Assembly (NCBI GenBank): GCA_963677915.2
Contig: CAXXGE010000041.1
Span: 89,646-153,645, forward strand
Origin: G963677915 sp963677915
GTDB taxonomy: Bacteria > Bacillota > Clostridia > Lachnospirales > Vallitaleaceae
Length of the DNA stretch: 64,000 bases
Reading direction: 5' to 3'
Shown: piece by piece, positions 27,904-36,032 of the stretch
Numbering within the stretch: position 1 is the stretch's first letter
Layout: the number at the start of each line of letters is the position of its first letter
Translations under genes and position numbers: made by a program
The notes under the pieces: generated by a model
What the model was told of the DNA's origin: nothing
Database searches by the model: none
The model's input: only the letters and a program-made list of their open reading frames with translations

Positions 27904-28164
27904 ATGCCCCATATTATCCCAATTAGAGATTTAAAAAATACCAGCGAGATATCCAACATGTGTCATACATCAAAAGAACCCATATATGTGACTAAGAATG
28001 GATACGGCGATATGGTTATCATGAGTATGGAAACATATCAAGAAAAACTATACATGCTTGAAGTATATGAAAAGTTAATGTCAGCCGAAGAGCAACTCAA
28101 AGAAGGCAACGTTCTCGATGGAGATGCTTCTTTAAAGAGCATTAGAGAAAAACACAATGTATAA
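27904..28164 (+). CDS. Phd/YefM-type antitoxin
   Basis: 86 residues from the ATG eight bases after AAAGGAG (an in-frame GTG three codons earlier overlaps that site). The start, PHIIPIRDLKNTSEISNMCH, followed by KEPIYVTKNGYGDMVIMSMETYQ is the Phd/YefM DNA-binding fold. The charged C-terminus would neutralise the toxin. It overlaps the toxin gene by eight bases. One of very few plus-strand genes in this part of the window, with its own promoter and terminator, so a self-contained mobile cassette. Confidence 0.92.
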   Translation: MPHIIPIRDLKNTSEISNMCHTSKEPIYVTKNGYGDMVIMSMETYQEKLYMLEVYEKLMSAEEQLKEGNVLDGDASLKSIREKHNV

Positions 28165-28465
28165 GTTGATTGTTACCGAACTTGCACATGAGGATCTTGA
28201 TGAGATTGTGTCATATATTGCCGTCAATCTTTCCAATAAGATTGCAGCTGCAAGTTTCCTCGACGAAGTTGAAAAATGCTACTCATATCTCAAATCCAAT
28301 CCATGGATATATGAGAAATGTTTGAACTCGCATTTGGAAAAAGAAGGCTATCGGCGAGTGCCCATTAAAAACTATCTACTCATCTATAAAATAGAAGAAG
28401 AGATCAAAACTGTATCAGTAATGCGATTTTTCTATGGAGCACAGGATTACTTGAACTTAATATAG
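28157..28465 (+). CDS. RelE/ParE-type toxin
   Basis: 102 residues. YKLIVTELAHEDLDEIVSYI at the start and YRRVPIKNYLLIYKIEE plus VSVMRFFYGAQDY at the end are the typical RelE/ParE strands. The usual arginine of YRR.....Y..iY is present. Such toxins cut mRNA at ribosomes (RelE) or poison gyrase (ParE); the sequence alone does not separate these. Followed by an intrinsic terminator. Confidence 0.9.
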   Translation: MYKLIVTELAHEDLDEIVSYIAVNLSNKIAAASFLDEVEKCYSYLKSNPWIYEKCLNSHLEKEGYRRVPIKNYLLIYKIEEEIKTVSVMRFFYGAQDYLNLI

Positions 28466-28478
28466 ACGCTTCATCTTT

Positions 28479-28505
28479 AAGAACCTCTTCGCTGGGGTTC
28501 TTTTT
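28479..28505 (+). terminator. intrinsic terminator of the toxin-antitoxin operon
   Basis: AAGAACC and GGTTCTT form a stem around a ten-base loop, followed by TTTTT, 13 bases after the toxin stop. Confidence 0.75.
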
Positions 28506-28589
28506 CTATGTTCCATTGTGTAGTAAGCTATTATTTCTACCTTCTGGCTTGTGTCAATTATTCGTTAAATTGCTTTTCAACACCCCGGT

Positions 28590-28640
28590 CAGATTGTCAG
28601 AATAATCCCCAAGTTATCTGGTGTCAGGCATCGTTTTCCG
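28590..28640 (-). repeat. REP-like repeat R4 at the 3' end of a VanZ gene
   Basis: GATTGTCAGAATAATCCCC...TTATCTGGTGTCAGGCATCG is a diverged form of R1-R3. It supplies the last codons (MPDTR) of the VanZ gene. The same joint occurs at 36238-36290 (R5). Confidence 0.5.
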
Positions 28641-29093
28641 ATAAAACCATACCGCTACTCCTAACCGGTAAAGTATTATGCCGGCAAATGCACCCAAGCT
28701 GTCTATCAGTACATCCTGCCAGCGTGCGTCCCTGCCGGGAATAAGCATCTGGTGCAACTCATCTGAGAATGCAAACAGAATGCAAAGAAGCAGACCGGCA
28801 ATCACAGACCTACTCATCACGACGCCGCTGACTGTCAATGCATTTATAATCGTCAGTCCGAGCAGGAAGTACAACGCGAAATGGGCAACCTTCCTGACTA
28901 TGAAGTTCAGATTGACGATGTTGACAGCATCCCTCTGACCGTCATCTCTGCTCAAGACGATTTCCTGTGTCAGTTCTTTGCTCAGGTCGTTGGATACCTC
29001 GCCGCTCTGGGATGAGAAAGCGAATATCACGACCATGCACAGGATCACCGGCAGCCATACGAATAATTTTCTTGTCATCATGAATTCAATCAT
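28614..29093 (-). CDS. VanZ-like membrane protein (second type)
   Basis: Up to 159 residues. Membrane helices at about 10-28, 68-85, 92-115 and 130-148. VanZ core: RKVAHFALYFLLG and FAFSDELHQMLIPGRDARWQDV. It is clearly diverged from the 23979 and 44905 proteins (EVSNDLSKELTQEIVLSRDDGQRDAV in place of the other loop), so it belongs to a second lineage, whose decayed copy is at 36265. The start is uncertain: three Met codons occur within the first seven residues and none has a strong ribosome site. No TPR partner gene is next to it. Role unknown. Confidence 0.82.
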   Translation of the reverse strand: MIEFMMTRKLFVWLPVILCMVVIFAFSSQSGEVSNDLSKELTQEIVLSRDDGQRDAVNIVNLNFIVRKVAHFALYFLLGLTIINALTVSGVVMSRSVIAGLLLCILFAFSDELHQMLIPGRDARWQDVLIDSLGAFAGIILYRLGVAVWFYRKTMPDTR

Positions 29094-29142
29094 CTAATCA
29101 TTCCCAACTTAACAAATCACTTGTATCGTCCTTAACTCTAAA

Positions 29143-29232
29143 TCACCTATCATTGTCAGAATAGTCCCGAAGTTGACTGGTGACAGGTACCGTTTGCCGA
29201 GGTAGTGTGGTAAAGCGCGCGCGAGGCTTACT
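29143..29232 (-). repeat. REP-like repeat R3
   Basis: ATCACCTATCATTGTCAGAA, GACTGGTGACAGGTACCG and GAGGTAGTGTGGTAAAGCGC match R1/R2. It interrupts the ImmA-like gene and encodes its final residues. Confidence 0.7.
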
Positions 29233-29433
29233 TTGACCATCATGAGACAGGTGGTCAAAGTCTAACTTCAGTCCAAGATAATACTCGGCAAACTCATCGA
29301 CATCGATAGGTTGAGGATTTTCAATCAGCTCAGGTTTAAAATCCTTGACGAAAGCTTCAGCATGGGCATCTATTTCCATGTCCCTTATAACAGGAACACC
29401 GCCGGCTCTTATTCTAAAGCTTGGATTATACAT
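29143..29433 (-). pseudogene. ImmA/IrrE-type metallopeptidase, truncated by REP R3
   Basis: 96 codons with GGAG before the ATG. Residues 18-70 (IRDMEIDAHAEAFVKDF, PIDVDEFAEYYLGLKLDFDHL, SHDGQ) are the N-terminal part of ImmA/IrrE peptidases found with XRE regulators. The HExxH zinc site, normally about 30 residues further on, is gone. The frame runs into REP sequence and ends KPRARF-TLPRQT-PVTSQLRDYSD, the same tail as the unrelated sensor at 21370. It follows the XRE gene by four bases. Confidence 0.82.
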
Positions 29434-29437
29434 GTAG

Positions 29438-29830
29438 TCATTTCTCCTTCCGGCTTTTCAGCTCATCAACTAGCACTTGCCATTCTTTTTCACCGGCACC
29501 AACTTCCTTTGCCAGGCGTAGGGCAGCCAGCACATAGCTGCGGTCCATAATGTAGTCCGGGATATCCTTTGGCACCATCGTATCAACACGCTTGCTAGCC
29601 TGTGCAGCTTTGTCATACATGATGAAGGTGTCTTCCTGATTGAGATGCAGTGCCAATGCAAGCTGCTCAAGTTTATCAAGAGTCAATGGACTGCGTCTGT
29701 CTTTTTCCACTTCGCTATAAAACGGCGGAGAAACGCCAATATCAAACGCCGTACTGCGAAGAGTCTTCCCTCGTTCTTTTCGCTTTGTTTCAATATACTT
29801 TCCAAAAGTCATCTCTTCGTATTTGTCCAT
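29438..29830 (-). CDS. XRE-family transcriptional regulator
   Basis: 130 residues. A helix-turn-helix lies at about residues 10-65 (FGKYIETKRKERGKTLRSTA, VSPPFYSEVEKDRRSPLTLDKL). The C-terminal half is helical and acidic. With the ImmA-like gene just downstream it forms the classic repressor/anti-repressor pair of mobile elements and stress systems, but the peptidase here is broken, so this repressor may be permanently active. GAGG lies just before the ATG. Confidence 0.88.
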   Translation of the reverse strand: MDKYEEMTFGKYIETKRKERGKTLRSTAFDIGVSPPFYSEVEKDRRSPLTLDKLEQLALALHLNQEDTFIMYDKAAQASKRVDTMVPKDIPDYIMDRSYVLAALRLAKEVGAGEKEWQVLVDELKSRKEK

Positions 29831-29933
29831 AGACCTCGATCCTATTCTTTGTGATAAGTTGACAGCTCCATAACAGTAATAAAAAATATGATTCTTAACT
29901 GTTAGGCTTACAATTAATGGGGCTTGAAAAAAC

Positions 29934-29959
29934 TACGTATCACCTTAACATGATACGTA
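29934..29959. promoter_or_regulatory. 9-bp inverted repeat, possible XRE operator
   Basis: TACGTATCA (29934-29942) and TGATACGTA (29951-29959) are perfect inverse copies around eight bases, about 105 bases upstream of the XRE start. The spacing and size fit a dimeric repressor site. No convincing promoter was located there. Confidence 0.4.
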
Positions 29960-30105
29960 TTCATTTGCTCGGGAAAGAGCCTAGATTTATTATATGCGAA
30001 CATTTGTTTGGTGTCAATATTTTAATTGTCTGTGAACTTCCAGAAAAAGTAGACCTAAACAGCATGCATCGAACAGGATATTCTACGATGCATGCTGTTT
30101 GATGG

Positions 30106-30348
30106 TTAATACTCTTCTTCTGACCCGACTGTTCCGGTTGTGATTATATATCGCATAATATCATCATATGAACGATCACTTTTTGCGATTGCAGTCATGA
30201 TTTCTTCCGCTCGAATTGCGTCTCTTTTATCTAAAAGTTTCTTCAAGAGCGCCGTAGCTGTGTCATACTTTTTCTTCGCCTTGACAACATCTTCTTGAGC
30301 TTTTTCGATTTTTTGTTCCAACAATTCCTTCCCTGTAGTTCTGGCCAT
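30106..30348 (-). CDS. small coiled-coil IS accessory protein (copy 2)
   Basis: Identical in sequence and placing to the gene at 4329-4571: 80 residues, helical and charged, ten bases after the transposase stop, AGGAGA before the start. Its conservation with the transposase, even in the broken element, suggests it was part of the IS when it transposed. Function unknown; a regulatory or target-choice role is a guess. Confidence 0.75.
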   Translation of the reverse strand: MARTTGKELLEQKIEKAQEDVVKAKKKYDTATALLKKLLDKRDAIRAEEIMTAIAKSDRSYDDIMRYIITTGTVGSEEEY

Positions 30349-30358
30349 TCCCATTCTC

Positions 30359-32062
30359 CTATCTCTTTAACTGACTGGTTTTTAAAATATTGCTGATCTC
30401 TGTGGCTTTATGTTTTACATTAATCTCATCGATTCCAAATGCTTTAAGTATTGTCTTCTGCCTTGCTGTCACCGCATGGTCCAACCTATAGATATTATCT
30501 GTCTGCCTTGACATCTCTATTTTTTCAAGCTCCCTGATTGCCGCAGGAACAGTCATATAATTCGGCTTTTTCCCCATATCTCTCATCGCTTCCATTAAAC
30601 CTGTGTACATTTTGTTTCTAATGACTAATGCAATAAATTCAATGAAAATTTTAGCAGCTGCCGATTCGTTCGTGTGAACACGGATGCTCTTGTTTCCTAG
30701 ATAGGATTTATCTCCGGAAAACAGCTTCTCTGATCCGTCGCGACTCTTATACAAATGAATCGCTTCCTTTGCTGTCATTTTGTCAGAAGTCACAATGACA
30801 AAATAGCCGCATAGGTCGATTTCCCTTTCTGTAACGTCTGTGCGTTCTTCCGGATATATAAACATTTTGCTTGCTTCATCATAATGCATATTAAAATATT
30901 TCTGAAAGGATGGTCCAAAATCAATCTCTTCATTCACGTGCTCCATGAGATACGTTTTCATCTTCCTAATCTTGTTTTCAAACACCGTGCGCTCAGCAGC
31001 TTCTTTCGTCACACTATGATAAATGTGGAAATACCGTTCTTTTTTATCTGTTTCATAGAGCCTGGCCTTCACTGTCTTTCCATAGACGCCATAGTCATTC
31101 ATATCGCAGGATCGCTTCTTTTCGAAGCTTCCGTGATGCTCTAAAACCAGATTGTTCACGAAAGAGGCCATTCCTTTTACCATAATGACAAAACCATAAC
31201 CAAGGGAATCCATGTGTTCTATGTTGCTCTTGCTGAAGTAACCCCTGTCCAAAATAAAGCTTATCTTCTGGTACCCATAGCCTTTTGCTTTATTCAGCAT
31301 GATTCGCAATTGCGAGACATCTACTATGCTTCCGGGATACTTTTCGTAAAACAAAGGCTCTCTGTTGTTGATGTCATAAGCGATTGCATAATTAAAAACA
31401 GGACTGCCGGTATCGACTTTCGGGTTTCCGTATTCCAGCATTTCAATGTCGCCAGCCTGACAATTTTTGTTTGTAGAATCATAGGATATATATATTTTTT
31501 CTCTATGATTGCGACTTCCATTCCATTCATTCAAGAATCCCGCGCTTTGGTCCGTTGTAATCGAATGCAGAAAAGCTGATACGGTTGAATCGCTGTATAT
31601 TTTCATACTTTTTGTGTAAAGCGGGTGATTATAGGCATAGTCAGGGTAATACTGTCCCGCATTGTTTTCCGTGATGATCGAATAGATGGCCAGATCAAGG
31701 AAGAGGCCCAAATCCCTATCCTTGAAATACATGCCAAGTATTTCCTCAAGTTTATACTCCCGGATAATCTTATGAATCACAATATATGCCCCTATTCGAA
31801 GACAGCTGCTTCTGTCGGTTCTGCTTTCGCTCAGCGGCAAATCCGCTCCCGGAAAATAGGTCAAAAAACTTTGGTTTGGCTGCATCATTGTATCATCCGC
31901 TTTTGACTGCTTCCCGATAGTCACTCTCTTCGGGAATGTATACTTGCGTTCGGGATCATATATTCTGTCATATTCATATTTTATATAGGTGATATCGCCT
32001 CTTTTTTCGCGTAGAATTTTGCCTGGTGCTTCTGGAATTTTCACTAAAAAATCAAGATACAT
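30359..32062 (-). CDS. IS1634-like DDE transposase, intact
   Basis: 567 residues from the ATG preceded by GGGAGGG. DDE residues: Asp in SYDSTNKN at about 200, Asp in FILDRGYFSKSN at about 280, Glu in YKSRDGSEKLFSGDK at about 430, the last fitting the IS4-type Y-R-E-K spacing exactly. An N-terminal region of about 100 residues would bind the ends. It is the only intact transposase of this family here and could move both copies. Confidence 0.92.
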   Translation of the reverse strand: MYLDFLVKIPEAPGKILREKRGDITYIKYEYDRIYDPERKYTFPKRVTIGKQSKADDTMMQPNQSFLTYFPGADLPLSESRTDRSSCLRIGAYIVIHKIIREYKLEEILGMYFKDRDLGLFLDLAIYSIITENNAGQYYPDYAYNHPLYTKSMKIYSDSTVSAFLHSITTDQSAGFLNEWNGSRNHREKIYISYDSTNKNCQAGDIEMLEYGNPKVDTGSPVFNYAIAYDINNREPLFYEKYPGSIVDVSQLRIMLNKAKGYGYQKISFILDRGYFSKSNIEHMDSLGYGFVIMVKGMASFVNNLVLEHHGSFEKKRSCDMNDYGVYGKTVKARLYETDKKERYFHIYHSVTKEAAERTVFENKIRKMKTYLMEHVNEEIDFGPSFQKYFNMHYDEASKMFIYPEERTDVTEREIDLCGYFVIVTSDKMTAKEAIHLYKSRDGSEKLFSGDKSYLGNKSIRVHTNESAAAKIFIEFIALVIRNKMYTGLMEAMRDMGKKPNYMTVPAAIRELEKIEMSRQTDNIYRLDHAVTARQKTILKAFGIDEINVKHKATEISNILKTSQLKR

Positions 32063-32244
32063 AAGCCCTCCCATTTAGGTCTATATAGACCTAAATATAG
32101 TATAGCATAACGCCCGTATTTCTGCAAGAAAAACCGCGGAAATACGGGCTCTATAGGATTTTTTTGAGATATATTTTTTCTTTAGGTCTAGAAATTATTG
32201 GAAGTTCACATTGTCTTTTGGGTGGGGTAACCCTAGGTGCCCGC

Positions 32245-32502
32245 TTATCTCCTGTGACGACTGAACAGGTTGACCACCAATAGAAGCAGAACTGCCCCAA
32301 TAATTGCAATCACAAAACTGTTCAGACTAAATCCGTCATATGTACCAATACCGATCATAGTAGATATCCATCCACCAATCAATGCGCCGACTAAGCCAAC
32401 TATAATGTTTTTCAGCAAACCCATACGGGCGTTGTTCCCGGTTATGATACTGGCAACCCAGCCGACTACTGCGCCGAAAATAATCCACCATAAAATCCAC
32501 AT
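32245..32502 (-). CDS. GlsB/YeaQ/YmgE-family small membrane protein
   Basis: 85 residues with three membrane segments and the family pattern WWIIFGAVVGWVASIITGN, GLLKNIIVGLVGALIGGW and FVIAIIGAVLLLLVVNL. AAAGGATG precedes the ATG. These 'transglycosylase-associated' proteins are linked to envelope or general stress; a direct activity is not established. IS copy 2 inserted about 30 bases beyond its stop. Two further tiny membrane genes follow at 32678 and 32903. Confidence 0.9.
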   Translation of the reverse strand: MWILWWIIFGAVVGWVASIITGNNARMGLLKNIIVGLVGALIGGWISTMIGIGTYDGFSLNSFVIAIIGAVLLLLVVNLFSRHRR

Positions 32503-32677
32503 ACATAGACATCCTTTCAGTGACTCATCACCATTCTACTCGAACCAGCCAAAAATGGGTGTAGATCCGTTTGATTTCTATCGGAATTTGATTACAATAA
32601 TATAATGACACAGCTGATACATACTTAACCAGGTCTTTCAACACCCATCTTCCATCGACACCAGTCGAAACAATTTA

Positions 32678-32818
32678 TCATTTTCTGCCTCGTAGCAATT
32701 GAAGTATAATCATAATAGCTGCTATTATCAAAAGAATGTGTATAAATCCGCCGCCGAAAGAAGTAATAAAGCCCAGAAGCCATAAGACTATAATTATAAC
32801 TGCGATTGTCCACAACAT
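32678..32818 (-). CDS. Lmo0937-like 46-residue membrane protein
   Basis: 46 residues: LWTIAVIIIVLWLLGFITSF, a glycine turn, and IHILLIIAAIMIILQLLRGRK. Two membrane hairpins with a basic end, as in the Lmo0937 family of Firmicutes. GGAAAGGTGATTAAT precedes the ATG. A longer upstream frame lacks a ribosome site. Role unknown; relatives are often stress-induced. Confidence 0.8.
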   Translation of the reverse strand: MLWTIAVIIIVLWLLGFITSFGGGFIHILLIIAAIMIILQLLRGRK

Positions 32819-32902
32819 ATTAATCACCTTTCCTTCTATTATTTTTGTTGCCAATTTTGTTCTCTGGATAATCAGTTTCAGAACAATTAAAATCAAATTT
32901 GA

Positions 32903-33052
32903 TCACTTGTGAAACAGTAGCAAACCACCAGCAACGATAGCTATAATGCTCATAATATTTGCAGGAATTGGAATGCTTGTCATCTGCGTTAGTCCGATTA
33001 GAATAAGCCAGATACCCAGCAATACCATTCCTAAATTCTTTGGCAGTTTCAT
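32903..33052 (-). CDS. 49-residue two-helix membrane protein
   Basis: Reading from the ATG at 33052 after GGGGGTGAGAG: MKLPKNLGMVLLGIWLILIG, then TSIPIPANIMSIIAIVAGGL and LLFHK. Two membrane helices and a lysine end. It resembles DUF3096-type small proteins. It forms a run of three tiny membrane genes with 32245 and 32678 in one orientation. Confidence 0.7.
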   Translation of the reverse strand: MKLPKNLGMVLLGIWLILIGLTQMTSIPIPANIMSIIAIVAGGLLLFHK

Positions 33053-33157
33053 TTCTCTCACCCCCACCTCGATTACGATTCATTACTATTAATATGTCTA
33101 ACAACTGTGGGAAAGTAATAATATACATAGCCTAAGACTGATTTTATCCCTCGCACA

Positions 33158-33373
33158 TTATTCACTATCATTCTCGGTACTAACTTGTGCTAAAACTTCA
33201 GACACCAACTCCCGGTATGTATCATCCACTCTAAAATTGTCCTTTTCCCACGGATTATTTGGATATTCATATAGTATTACCTGTCTTAAATGAGGCTTCG
33301 TGCATAGTTGTGGGTAAATCTTCTGCTTTTCGGATTGATTTACACTAAATCTCAGCCTATTACTCAGCGGCAG
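33158..33373 (-). pseudogene. C-terminal fragment of an unknown protein
   Basis: An open frame without ATG reads RLRFSVNQSEKQKIYPQL, then HLRQVILYEYPNNPWEKDN and YRELVSEVLAQVSTENDSE before TAA. The composition is protein-like (long acidic helix at the end). It is cut at its 5' side by a stop next to the inverted repeat at 33373. The family is not recognised. Confidence 0.4.
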
Positions 33374-33465
33374 TCAAGGGCGAGCGCAGCTCGTTCATCT
33401 TGACCCTTGACAGCCTCATTTCACCAAGAACCTAGATATTGGTCAGCAGTTTATAGCTGCTGACC
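33373..33465. repeat. two inverted repeats in the intergenic stretch before the ISL3 gene
   Basis: GTCAAGGG (33373-33380) pairs with CCCTTGAC (33404-33411). GGTCAGCAG (33441-33449) pairs with CTGCTGACC (33457-33465). No gene was seen in 33374-33581. These may mark the left side of the ISL3 element or an older repeat; a clear GGCTCT-type left end was not found. Confidence 0.5.
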
Positions 33466-33581
33466 TGGCGCCGCCGAGGTCGGGGTTTGGGGCAGAGCCT
33501 CAAATAAAAAACAATTGAAAAACCATCTGTGTTCCTTTATTGTATTAGTGCCTAAACTCATACAGGAAGGAATTATCACAG

Positions 33582-34943
33582 ATGGCTTCAGCTAATACTT
33601 TATGCAAAAACTTATTAAATGTCAATGACGTTGTGATTGTAAACCATGATTTTTTCACTGACTCTGATGGTGTCAAACACCTAAGGATCAAAGCACGCCC
33701 TAAAAAATGGAAGCAGAACATCTGCCCAATTTGCGGCCAAAAGTGTCCTGGCTACGATCAAGCTTCTACAATCGGCAAGATCTGGAGAGGTTTGGACTGG
33801 GGCGGCATCATTGTTGAGATTGAATGCCCGACAAACCGTATCAAGTGCCCCGAACACGGTGTTGTGACTGCTGATGTTCCATGGGCATACCCGGGAAGCA
33901 ACTTCACGAAGGACTTTGATCTCACTGCCGCTTGGCTTGCGACCTATCTTCCCCGAAGCACTGTCTCCGATTATATGCGTATTGATTGGGCTACCGTCGG
34001 CAGATGCATCACCAGGACCCTGAATGATATCGAACCGGAGCGTTCCAGAAGACTCAATGGACTGGTCAATATCGGCATCGACGAGACCAGCTACAAAAAG
34101 GGACACAAATATATCACCATTGTTGTCAACCACGATACGAACACCGTCGTATGGGCTGCAAAAGGTCATGGAAAAACTGTACTGGAACAATTCTATCGCA
34201 GCCTGACACCGGAACAGCTGTCTTCAATCAAAGTCGTTACCGGTGATGGAGCCAAGTGGATCACCGAGTGTGTCAACGAATTCACACCCGAATGTGAGCG
34301 GTGTGTCGATCCGTTCCATGTTGTCGAATGGGCCATGTCGGCTCTTGATGAAGTCAGGCGCGATGCTTGGAGAGACGCATACACGGCCGCTCAAGACATC
34401 GCCAAAGAACATCCCAGAAAGCCAGGACGCCCCAAAACGGACGATCCGATTTCTGCTAAAGTGACTGAATCAAAAACCAGAGCAACAGAAATCAAAACGT
34501 CCACTTTCGCACTGGGAAAAGCACCCGAGAATCTCACAGAGAATCAGCGGTTGAAGGTGGAAATGATTGCAGCTACCAATCCACGTCTTTACAGAGCCTA
34601 TCTGATGAAGGAAAAACTTCGGTTGCTACTTAAGATAAAGGACCTTAACGAAGCAGAGACTGAACTGAAAAAATGGCTTTGGTGGGCAAGTCACAGTCGT
34701 ATACCGGCATTCATTGAGCTGAACAAAAAAATCCGGCGGCACAAAGAACACATATTAAACACGATTCGCCTCGGAATGAGCAATGCAAGAATCGAGGCTA
34801 TCAACAACAAGATAAAGCTGATTGTGCGGAAAGCATATGGCTTCAGGAATATTCAAAATATGCTGGATATGGTCTATCTGGTTTGCTCTGATTTGGTGAT
34901 ACCACTACCTAATCGGAAGTCTAAACCGGCTCAACCGGCATAA
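33582..34943 (+). CDS. ISL3-family transposase
   Basis: 453 residues. The N-terminal zinc-binding part has CPICGQKC and CPEHG. The DDE core shows GIDETSYKKGHKY, VTGDGAKW and SNARIEAINNKIKLI, with an insertion between the second and third acidic residues as in ISL3 proteins. AGGAAGGAATTATCAC precedes the ATG. It is on the plus strand, opposite to its neighbours. The gene appears intact. Confidence 0.92.
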   Translation: MASANTLCKNLLNVNDVVIVNHDFFTDSDGVKHLRIKARPKKWKQNICPICGQKCPGYDQASTIGKIWRGLDWGGIIVEIECPTNRIKCPEHGVVTADVPWAYPGSNFTKDFDLTAAWLATYLPRSTVSDYMRIDWATVGRCITRTLNDIEPERSRRLNGLVNIGIDETSYKKGHKYITIVVNHDTNTVVWAAKGHGKTVLEQFYRSLTPEQLSSIKVVTGDGAKWITECVNEFTPECERCVDPFHVVEWAMSALDEVRRDAWRDAYTAAQDIAKEHPRKPGRPKTDDPISAKVTESKTRATEIKTSTFALGKAPENLTENQRLKVEMIAATNPRLYRAYLMKEKLRLLLKIKDLNEAETELKKWLWWASHSRIPAFIELNKKIRRHKEHILNTIRLGMSNARIEAINNKIKLIVRKAYGFRNIQNMLDMVYLVCSDLVIPLPNRKSKPAQPA

Positions 34944-34991
34944 ACACTGGATCTACAGGGAAAACTCACCCACAGGTATCCACGAAGAGCC
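33582..34991 (+). mobile_element. ISL3-family element (right end at 34991, left end unresolved)
   Basis: The right end reads inward from 34991 as GGCTCTTCGTGGATACCTGT, typical of ISL3 termini. The left end could not be fixed. The last codons of the oppositely oriented nuclease at 34953 are encoded by this terminus. Confidence 0.6.
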
Positions 34992-35984
34992 TCTTAAATA
35001 GTCCTTTTTCTTTTGACCTAACTGATTGGAAATTAGCGCTATGAAAAGTCCCGCTTGCTTTGCATCATTACCACCTAATACGCCTCCTACTTCCATGAAT
35101 TTCTTCTTAAGTTCTTCACGAGTGACAACTCCTTCACTTTCAAGCAGCAAAGGTAGCATCAGTTGTCTAATGCGTCTACTTGACCAAAGATCCGCTTCCA
35201 GATATTTAACCAACAGTTCTATGAGTTTTTCTTCTTTATAATTTCCTCTTTCATCCGACATTTCTATTTTATATTTTTTCTTATTTACTTTTTCCTTTTC
35301 AATTTCTTCGGGGATAATCGCTATTCTTGATATGAGTTCATTTCCAGAACTTGTTTTGATATATTTTAAAACAACCGCGTTGATTGCTAAATCATATTTT
35401 TCACTAAGCCACTCAATCATCCTTATTAGCGAACCATCAATTGAAAATCCTACCAACAGAATTCTTTGAGTGTCATTTATGATGAAGTTCTCTATATCTA
35501 TCTCTTCAAAGCTTTCAGCAATGAAGTCATCTAAAGACTGTCCAGTATAATTAGTACATACTTCACTAATTCTATCTGAATCCCAACCGTCCAAATCGGA
35601 AGCATAATCTATCGCCTGTGCTAATGCAACTCTTGCTAATCTATCTCTTTTTAATTCAATTACAACAAGGTTCCCTTTACTATCAATACCAAGATAATCC
35701 AAAGGACCAGATGATGTATAAACTTGTTCTCCTATAATTCTAATGTCATCACCTAGAATTTTTATTTCTGTTTTTAGCCATTGTTCAAGATCATCTTTTT
35801 CTTTTCTACCATGATCAGCAAGTGTTGTGTTGATTTCCTTCAATTGTCCATCAACTATTTCCCATATAATAAGTTTATGGGTAATCATTACATAAGTCAA
35901 TATGGATATGCGTATTTTTCTGATTGATTTACTCGCATTCAAACGAAGCAAAACATGTTGGTATAAAGCAGATGAAGTATTCAT
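34953..35984 (-). CDS. DUF91/NucS-like endonuclease-fold protein with IS-derived C-terminus
   Basis: Up to 343 residues; a start at MITHKLIIWEIVDGQLKEI (about residue 33) fits relatives better, though neither has a clear ribosome site. The central part, SGPLDYLGIDSKGNLVVIELKRDRLAR, has the PD-(D/E)xK nuclease pattern (Asp, then ELK), as in DUF91/NucS proteins. A helical C-terminal domain follows (SSRRIRQLMLPLLLESEGVV). The last 12 residues, GSSWIPVGEFSL, come from the ISL3 end, so the natural C-terminus may be lost. Possible role in DNA repair or restriction of foreign DNA; not certain. Confidence 0.78.
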   Translation of the reverse strand: MNTSSALYQHVLLRLNASKSIRKIRISILTYVMITHKLIIWEIVDGQLKEINTTLADHGRKEKDDLEQWLKTEIKILGDDIRIIGEQVYTSSGPLDYLGIDSKGNLVVIELKRDRLARVALAQAIDYASDLDGWDSDRISEVCTNYTGQSLDDFIAESFEEIDIENFIINDTQRILLVGFSIDGSLIRMIEWLSEKYDLAINAVVLKYIKTSSGNELISRIAIIPEEIEKEKVNKKKYKIEMSDERGNYKEEKLIELLVKYLEADLWSSRRIRQLMLPLLLESEGVVTREELKKKFMEVGGVLGGNDAKQAGLFIALISNQLGQKKKDYLRGSSWIPVGEFSL

Positions 35985-36032
35985 TGAATTACCATTGAAC
36001 TCAATGTCAAAGTTATCTGAATTGCCGGGTGT

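Larger units (their letters stand above)
30031..32210 (-). mobile_element. IS1634-like insertion sequence, copy 2 (intact)
   Basis: 2180 bp with the same perfect 12-bp ends (TGTGAACTTCCA and TGGAAGTTCACA) as copy 1. Its own 5-bp target duplication, TTGTC, is at 30026-30030 and 32211-32215. Same orientation as copy 1. The different target duplications show separate insertions. Confidence 0.94.

Noticed and set aside
4254..32210. Composite transposon formed by the two IS copies
   Set aside because: Each copy has its own different 5-bp target duplication, so they inserted separately. No duplication spans the whole segment.
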